Below are positions 57,733-64,000 of a stretch of DNA of 64,000 nucleotides, piece after piece. The stretch is from Chlorokybus atmophyticus. Lineage: Eukaryota; Streptophyta; Chlorokybophyceae; Chlorokybales; Chlorokybaceae. Position 1 is the first letter of the stretch. The number at the start of each line of letters is the position of its first letter. The notes beneath the pieces are model-generated. The model saw nothing but the letters and a program-made list of their open reading frames with translations, had not been told where the DNA came from and did not search any database. Position numbers and translations under genes: made by a program. The DNA is taken from positions 55,344 through 119,343 of the forward strand of contig RHPI01001616.1 of NCBI GenBank assembly GCA_009103225.1. The letters run 5' to 3'.

Positions 57733-58154
57733 TGTGACCTTTTATATCAAGAGTATATCAACTGTATACCTCTCGATAATAAACTCACAACTAGACATCG
57801 ACCCTACAGATAGGGTAGTTAGAAATTCAAGCGTGAGCCAATCACAGCTCAGATAAGGTACCTATCGAAAGAAACCTATATTAAGGTACTCAACAAGATA
57901 GTGATCACATTTTATCGAATGTGACACCGTGTGACGAAATAGTGACCAAATAGTGACTAAATAGTGACTAAATAGGCTTGAATAAGCGGTTCTACACCCA
58001 TTGGGACTTATTTAAGCTATGATAAAGCATCATAGCCTTTGATAAGCGAGGAACCGTAGAAAAGAGGTATAAATAAGCATATTTGGATACTTATTCATAC
58101 AAAATGTGTTGTTTAGGTAACAATAGTACCCCTATTATTATTGCTCCCGTTACA
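57733..58154 (-). repeat. Candidate 3' LTR of the Ty3/gypsy element
   Basis: On the minus strand it starts TGTAACGGGAGC, just after a purine-rich AAGTTGGGGGGAA (a polypurine tract), and would end GGTCACA, giving TGT...ACA ends and 422 bp. It is AT-rich with repeated AAATAGTGACTAAATAG words. No second LTR is present, so the outer end is not proved. Confidence 0.6.
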
Positions 58155-58403
58155 TTCCCCCCAACTTAAGTTTTCAACGTTTTCGTTGAACTCAAGATGA
58201 TCAGGCTTGATTTTGAGTGATTGTAACCAGTGAGATAGCAGGAAATGACAGGGTGGTAACGAAACTGCAATGCCATTCTGTCATAAAATCAAGCCCACAC
58301 TTTATGGGACAGGACGTGAATCCCAATAAGCTCGAAGCAACTCGCGGCAGTGCGTAAGATGCCTGTCGGGCTCTCAACTGTTATGTTCTGGGCCATACCC
58401 TTT

Positions 58404-61400
58404 CTATTTCACCAAATAGCGAGTTGCGCGTCCTCGACTATTTGGCTTATGGTTTAATATAGCTTCCACCTCGTATTCGAGCTCGCTGTCTACCTCAACT
58501 GGCGGTGGTGGAGGCTGTGTTCTACCGTCTAAGCGGTAAGGTTTCAACAAGTTCACATGGAACACGTTGTGTATACGCACACTTGGGGGCAATTGCAGTT
58601 GATAAGCGTGCGTACCAACTTTATCAGAGATAGAGAAAGGACCTAACCATCGGGGCAGCAACTTGCGAGCACCCGTACCTTTGATGGTTATGATTTTTGC
58701 GTTAAGCAAAACTTCTTCGCCGACATCGAAAGTGGCCATTCTTCGATGTGTATCTGCATAAGCTTTTTGCCTGTCCTGTGCTCTTGACAGGCATAGCATG
58801 GCTCGAGCCAAATTTCTTGCATATCAGTGGCAAATTCCTTTGCCGCTGGTACAGTCAGGGCATTGCGAGGTACACGCAATGACACTGGTGTGTTCGGGCA
58901 AATCTCATAATTCAAGAATGAAAAATGGGGTTTCATCTACACTTTCCTGCCACGCGTTGTTCACAGCGAACTCTGCCATTGGAAAGTACCTGTCCTAATC
59001 AGCATGGTTAGAAGCCACATAGTGGCGAAGCATTTCTTCAAGTATTTGATTCGCTCGCTTAGTTTGTCCGTCCGTTTGCGGGTGGAAAGCAGAAGACATG
59101 CTTTGTTTTTACTTCCAACGATTCACAGACTTCTCTCTAAACTTGGAGACAAACCGAGGATCACGATCTGTGATAAGCTCACGCGATACACCGTAGACAC
59201 AAATAAATGTGCCAAGTCCCGTGCACTCACAGTTGTGCAACACGGGGCAAAATGCACTTTTTTGGTCAAACGGTCGACAAAAACCACATTAACATTGTAT
59301 TTGGCTGCTGTTTCAGGTAGGTCAGTAATTAAATCCATACTGACACTATCCCACTTTTGTTCTACATTTACCAATGGTTTAAGCAATCCCGTTTGTTTTT
59401 GTCGTAGTGGCTTATTATGTTGACACACGTCACATGTGCGAACATATTGATCCACATCAGCTGACATTGACGGCCACCAGCAGAAATGTTGCGCAGATTT
59501 GAGAGTTTTATGTTTCCCCTAATGCCCAGCATACGGCGGGTCATGCACTAAATGTAAGCATTGCTTACGCAAGTCGCCCGAGTTGGGAATTGCCAACTGC
59601 TCCCCTTTATACCACAGATTGCTAACAGCAGTAAGCTGTTGCAAGTTGGTTTGACTGCTAAACCAATCATCTGAGTTATACCCTGTGGACACTTTTTTCA
59701 GGAAAGGATCTTCAGGCTGTTGCACATTACGCGTACTTCGAGAGCGCGTAAGTGCCAAAAGAGCAGGGCTACGACTTGGTGGATCCGCCACATTGGTGCG
59801 ACCTGGACGGTATTGCCAAGTGAAAGTGAAACGAGAGTTGAATTCATTCCACCTAGCTTGCCGCCTCGACAGGTTCTGTTGCGTATGAAAGAATGTGAGC
59901 GGGTTGTGTGATCAGTAATCACTAAAAACTGCACACCTTCCAAGTAGCAACGCCATGTGCGAAGCGCGTGCACCACCCCAAGCAATGCCTGCTCAGTGGT
60001 TGTGTGATTATGTTCAGCAGGAATGAACTTTTTGCTTTCACATGCACATGGTCTGTCATCCTGTAGAAGGACTGCCCCACACCCAATGGTGGAAGCATCA
60101 CTGGTCACCACAAAAGGCTTGGTGTGGTCGGGGAAGGCTAACACAGGGGCTTGTGTTGATGCATCTTTAATGAGTGTAAAGCAACCTCGTGTGCCTCCGT
60201 CCACACAAATTTAACATCTTTTCTTAGTAAAGATGTTAAGGGATTTGCCATGCTAGAATATGCTCGTATGAACTTGCGGAAATAATTGGCTAGCTTCAAG
60301 AAAGCACGTAACTGATGTACATCCTTTGGTGGTGGCCAATCCTTCACCGCACACACCTTTTGAGAATCTGGTTTCAATCCTTCTTTGCCAATCACATGCC
60401 CTAAAAAGGGTAGTTCATCCTTTGCAAAGTTGCATTTGGACAGGTTGGCACAGAATTTGTGTTCACGTAACTTAGCTAGAACCAATTCCACATGCTTGTA
60501 GTGTTCCTCCCGGGTTTTGCTGAACACAATAATGTCGTCAAGATATACCAGTACAAACTTGTACAATTCATCAGCAAATATTGCGTTCATTGCTGCCTGG
60601 AATGTAGCTGGTGCATTTGTCATTGGGTTAACCCAAATGGTAACACTCTATACTCAAAGTGTCCTAGTGGGGTGAAAAATGCAATTTTTTGTATATCCGA
60701 CGGGTGGATTTTGATTTGATGATAACCACTGGTCAAATCCAGTGTGCTGAACACTGTTGCACCTGACAGCTTATTAAACAAATCATCAGTCTGAGGCAAA
60801 GGGTATCTGCTTTTCACAGTTACCTTGTTCAACGCACCGTAATCAATACACATGCGTAGCTTGCCATTCTTTTTGGGCACAAACAAAATTGGTGCACCAA
60901 AAGGAGATATGCTCTTTGTTATTAAACCTTTGTCCAATAACTCTTGGAGCTGTTTTTCCATTTCCGCGTGTTCAAAGGGACTTAGCCTATAAATAGGCCG
61001 CCAAGGTGGCTTTGCCCCCTCTTCCAACGGAATGGTATGATGTATGTTTCTATCAGGAGGCAACTCCGGGAGTTCATCCTGAAATACATCTGCGTATTGT
61101 TTCGTAAGTGATTGCACCACAGGGTCAGTTACGGCCTGTTCAATAGGTGTCTCTACCTGTCGTAAGTGCATTAAATATACTTCCTCACGTTTGCGCATGC
61201 AACGTTTCAGTTGCATAGCAGAGAGGAGCGGAACATTGTCGCGAGCAACACGTGCGAGTACAGGTGCGGTTAACGTCACCTTACGTTGACCCTTACGAAG
61301 GGTGCACGTATTTGCTCGAGAGTCCAATTGCAAACCTGTTTCGGTGTGCCACTGTTCACCCAAAACAACATCCACCCCGGGGACACCTATATCCACCACG

Positions 61401-61786
61401 ATGAAAGTTGGTCGAGTCTTGTGGCTGTTAATTAAAAAACGCCCCTTCACCTCCCCAAGTGCAGAAAGGGTGGAACCAGCAGCACGTACATACGACGTGA
61501 CTGGTGTGAAAGGTATGTTATTACGTTTCACCCAAGCATGTTCTACAAAGTTATGGTTTGCACCAGTATCAATCAATGCTGTACATGGTGTACCCATAAG
61601 TTGACTCTCAAATCTCCATTTGAGTGGCACTGAGTGACCATTGAATGTAGCTAATGTCGGAGGGCCGTGATTGGTAGCAGGCTTGACAAAGATCACTTGC
61701 AACGGTGAAGCTCCTGTATCTTTGCGTGAGAGTTGCATAATTACTTCTCCCCCTTTCAGCAATCGCGACCACAGAGAGACCACACA
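58404..61786 (-). mobile_element. Ty3/gypsy retrotransposon, 5'-truncated and frame-broken
   Basis: Minus-strand pol order protease, RT, RNase H, integrase marks Ty3/gypsy. Protease: [13 protein letters not shown] (about 61550). [48 protein letters not shown] (about 60530). RNase H: VVTSDASTIGCGAVL. Integrase: zinc HHCC remnant CDVCQHNK, DSVSMDLITDLP, FVDRLTKKVHFAP. C-terminus: WLGPFSISDK and HNVFHVNLLKPY, then EYEVEAILNHK, the start of a chromodomain, as in chromoviruses. Breaks: a small insertion at about 60620, a shift at about 59890, stops near 59520 and shifts after 59123. No gag and no 5' LTR: the element stops at the outer inverted-repeat arm. Confidence 0.93.
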
Positions 61787-62479
61787 GAGAAGGCGCACCA
61801 AACCAAGCTGTTGAGCTGATGCATGCTGCTGCCTCACGCATCCAACCAATCACACATCGGGATGCTTAATACGTTGGTCATACTGGTTGTAAGAGCTGGT
61901 TGCTAGGCCAGGGACCAAAACCTACCCAGCGGCAGCAAAGAACGGATTGTGGCATACGCCACACTCTACAGTGGAGTCCTGCCCAGGAGGTGGCACTTGT
62001 ACCTGAGCCATGCACAGTAGACATTGTATACGCAAGGATGCTGGCAAATCACTAACATAAATACGATCTCAGCCACACACCTGTAGACGGACATGGCACG
62101 TAGGGCACAACACTTCTTGCATGCGGGGCGCAGCTGGGACTGGAGTAGGTGTATACTGCATGGGAGGGACTGAAGGCCACAGATGCGGAGGCCCATGATA
62201 TATGTGGGGACTGGAGTGAGACATTGGCGCAGAGTTTGTGCGCGTGTAATTGGCAGCTGCCGGCTGGCTGCTATGCCCTTCGAAGCCGCTGACACTCACA
62301 GAGTTGTCTGTCTTACTCCTCGAAGCAGCAGCATTTCGCTCATAATCATCCTATACGGGCCATGTTGCGGGCATAATTGACAGCAACACAACCCTACAGC
62401 AGGTGCTACGAATGCTCAACAAGCCCCTGCTGGCACAATGAGAAACGCTGAACATCAGTCCCACCTGTAGCTTCTTTAC
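61787..62479 (-). repeat. Outer inverted repeat, right arm (FREE1 exons 9-10 copy)
   Basis: Reverse complement of 54918-55607. Exon 9 and exon 10 of FREE1 are still largely open in this copy, but there is no promoter or FYVE part, so it is a pseudogene fragment. Confidence 0.92.
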
Positions 62480-62892
62480 CTGAATACATTTTTCTCATGT
62501 GTGATGAGTCATCACACATATACGACGACGTGCGTCATCACTGACATTGTCGTATTTAGCATGGCGGCGTAATCGGCCTGCCACAACCCAAGCGCACAAG
62601 GCACATGAGCGCATTGGCACAAGCTGCTGGAACAGAAAACATCAGCGACAGTGGTGGTGGCAGCGACGGTGGCGGTGGTGGTGACGGCGGAGGTGCTGGC
62701 GACAGAGGCAGGACTAGTGCAGTGTTCTAGTCGTTCAGGCTGATGCATTTGGTAAGCAACTGTGCAGTCTGCTCTGTAGCTACTGCCTGCTAGAGCGGTG
62801 CTGGTAGCAGGTTGTTGGCCAGGTGTGAGGCGCATTGATGCTGGCACAGTGTGGTTGTCGTTCTTGACGATAGGTGAAGAAGTATTGCTGCT
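62480..62892. other. Intergenic with a small hairpin
   Basis: 62497-62507 pairs with 62509-62519 (11 bp arms, 1 nt centre). GGTGGCGGTGGTGGTG-type triplets occur at about 62640-62700. No gene recognised. Confidence 0.5.
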
Positions 62893-63930
62893 ATGGTGGG
62901 CGTTGCAGAAGAGCTTCAGGGCGGCGACTTGACGTTCATTGACGACAATGAGGCACAGCAGGTAGGCACTGAGCATAAGCAGGACCAGCGCAAACTGCTT
63001 GTTGCTGCCTGCGTCTATAGTAAAGTTTTGACTTCGTTTGTTTGTACTATGCCATTATTTCAGTCATGGTGTGCGCGCACCTATGCATTGTGATTTCTGC
63101 AACTTCGCATTACTTATAAGTTGCGTATCCACAAGGGCTGGTAATGGCGGGAAAGTGTGTTGAATGCGGAAAACCTCAAGCTCAAGAGGCGTGGAACTAG
63201 GAAGCTATTGCTTAGATGATTGGAATTTTTCACGGTCCAACAACCTATTGGAACTAGAGCACGCATGCATGCATGCGACAACCTTACCTGTATTGCATGC
63301 ATGCGGTTGGACTACCACAGATGCATGCATGTATGCATGGCTTCACATTGCATGCATGCAGTCCGACTAGAGCTTATGCATGCATGTACTGTTATGCATA
63401 CATGTGTGCATAGCTCCATGCACATTGTGTGGCTAGCCGTGAATACTTTCGTCCATGCAGGCACTTTGCACTAGAATATATAGCCTTCCTCGCCCAACAC
63501 GAACTGGGCCTGTAGCCCAGCATCAATCCACAAGAAGAGCGACAACAAACAACGCCACCAAGCAACCAAAGCGTTCTCCTACTCGCAGTGAGAACTTACT
63601 TGCATGGTGTGCACACACATAGACTCTACTCCATCTCATGCTGTGCACTTGTGTGCAAGCTACGCCCTTCATCATGTAACTCGTATGCACACATGTGATA
63701 CGCCAGCTGGCACGAGTTCTTTACTACCAGCTCCAGATCAAGCCGCTACAGCACCTCAAGACGTAGCTGTGGCGGGAGACTCTGCTACATGCACAGATCT
63801 GCCCACACAAACTGCTGCAGACACACAGCGCGATGATGCAGCCCGTTGCAAAGAGTTGTGCAACGAAATTGCAAAGCTGCAAACGCCGGAAAGCTGCATG
63901 CAGCTTCTCAATGTTGCTGCCGAACAGTAG
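62893..63930 (+). CDS. Possible small unknown gene (111 aa)
   Basis: Three pieces with GT-AG borders join in phase: 62893-62961 (MVGVAEELQGGDLTFIDDNE), 63521-63587 (a basic Thr/Asn/Arg stretch) and 63731-63930 (an Ala/Thr/Asp stretch, then CKELCNEIAKLQTPESCMQL and a stop). The last part looks like an amphipathic helix. No family is recognised, the first intron contains ATGCATGC-type tracts, and the model could be partly wrong. Confidence 0.35.
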
Positions 63931-64000
63931 CACCAACTTGCACATGCAGGTACGATGGTTGTGTGCAAGCGAGTGCTAGTCCTGCATGTCCCTCCCCCCC

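Overview
The window is nuclear DNA of a photosynthetic eukaryote of the green lineage. Genes are split by short GT-AG introns (two appear to be GC-AG). One gene encodes the nuclear-coded photosystem I subunit PsaE with a chloroplast leader. Others are a plant-type ESCRT protein (FREE1), a chloroplast-division dynamin (DRP5B/ARC5 type) and a membrane-tailed ascorbate peroxidase. Plant-style telo-box words (TTAGGG/TTTAGGG) lie in promoters. FREE1 points towards a streptophyte alga or a close green relative, but I cannot name the species.

Genic layout. PSMA1 (922-2841, -) and COQ5 (3304-5222, +) diverge from one promoter. A long unrecognised charged-repeat gene (5925-15632, -) diverges from ascorbate peroxidase (16210-18121, +). 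A small unrecognised gene (19858-21373, -) diverges from a DCN1-like gene (21758-24034, +). PsaE stands alone at 28161-28970. DRP5B (38191-41875, -) diverges from a CCDC6-like coiled-coil gene (42438-44353, +). PepN-type aminopeptidase (45589-52127, -, with an assembly gap) diverges from FREE1 (52597-55467, +). Five of the six intervals with a gene on each strand are head-to-head pairs with only about 385-580 bp between start codons. The proteins are housekeeping: proteolysis and neddylation, ubiquinone synthesis, peroxide removal, photosynthesis, plastid division and endosomal sorting.

Repeat-rich layout. 24.0-28.1 kb and 29-38 kb are gene-poor. The second holds a decayed FREE1 copy, a Penelope-like reverse transcriptase module flanked by related about 100-220 bp repeats, and many perfect hairpins. 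54.9-62.5 kb is a nested palindromic rearrangement. Its outer arms (about 690 bp, from FREE1 exons 9-10 and 3' flank) enclose 6.2 kb containing a second, inner inverted repeat (about 500 bp arms) built round a broken PsaE copy, and a 5'-truncated Ty3/gypsy element. One inner arm carries a 127 bp insertion with a 7 bp target duplication that the other arm lacks.

Most promising observations: the family of repeats carrying the word TAGCCCGGTGGT, which flanks the reverse transcriptase and also occurs alone with a target duplication; the nested inverted duplications; and recurrent perfect hairpins, two of which abut inside the reverse transcriptase reading frame. All identities come from reading motifs and splice phases by eye; no database search was run.
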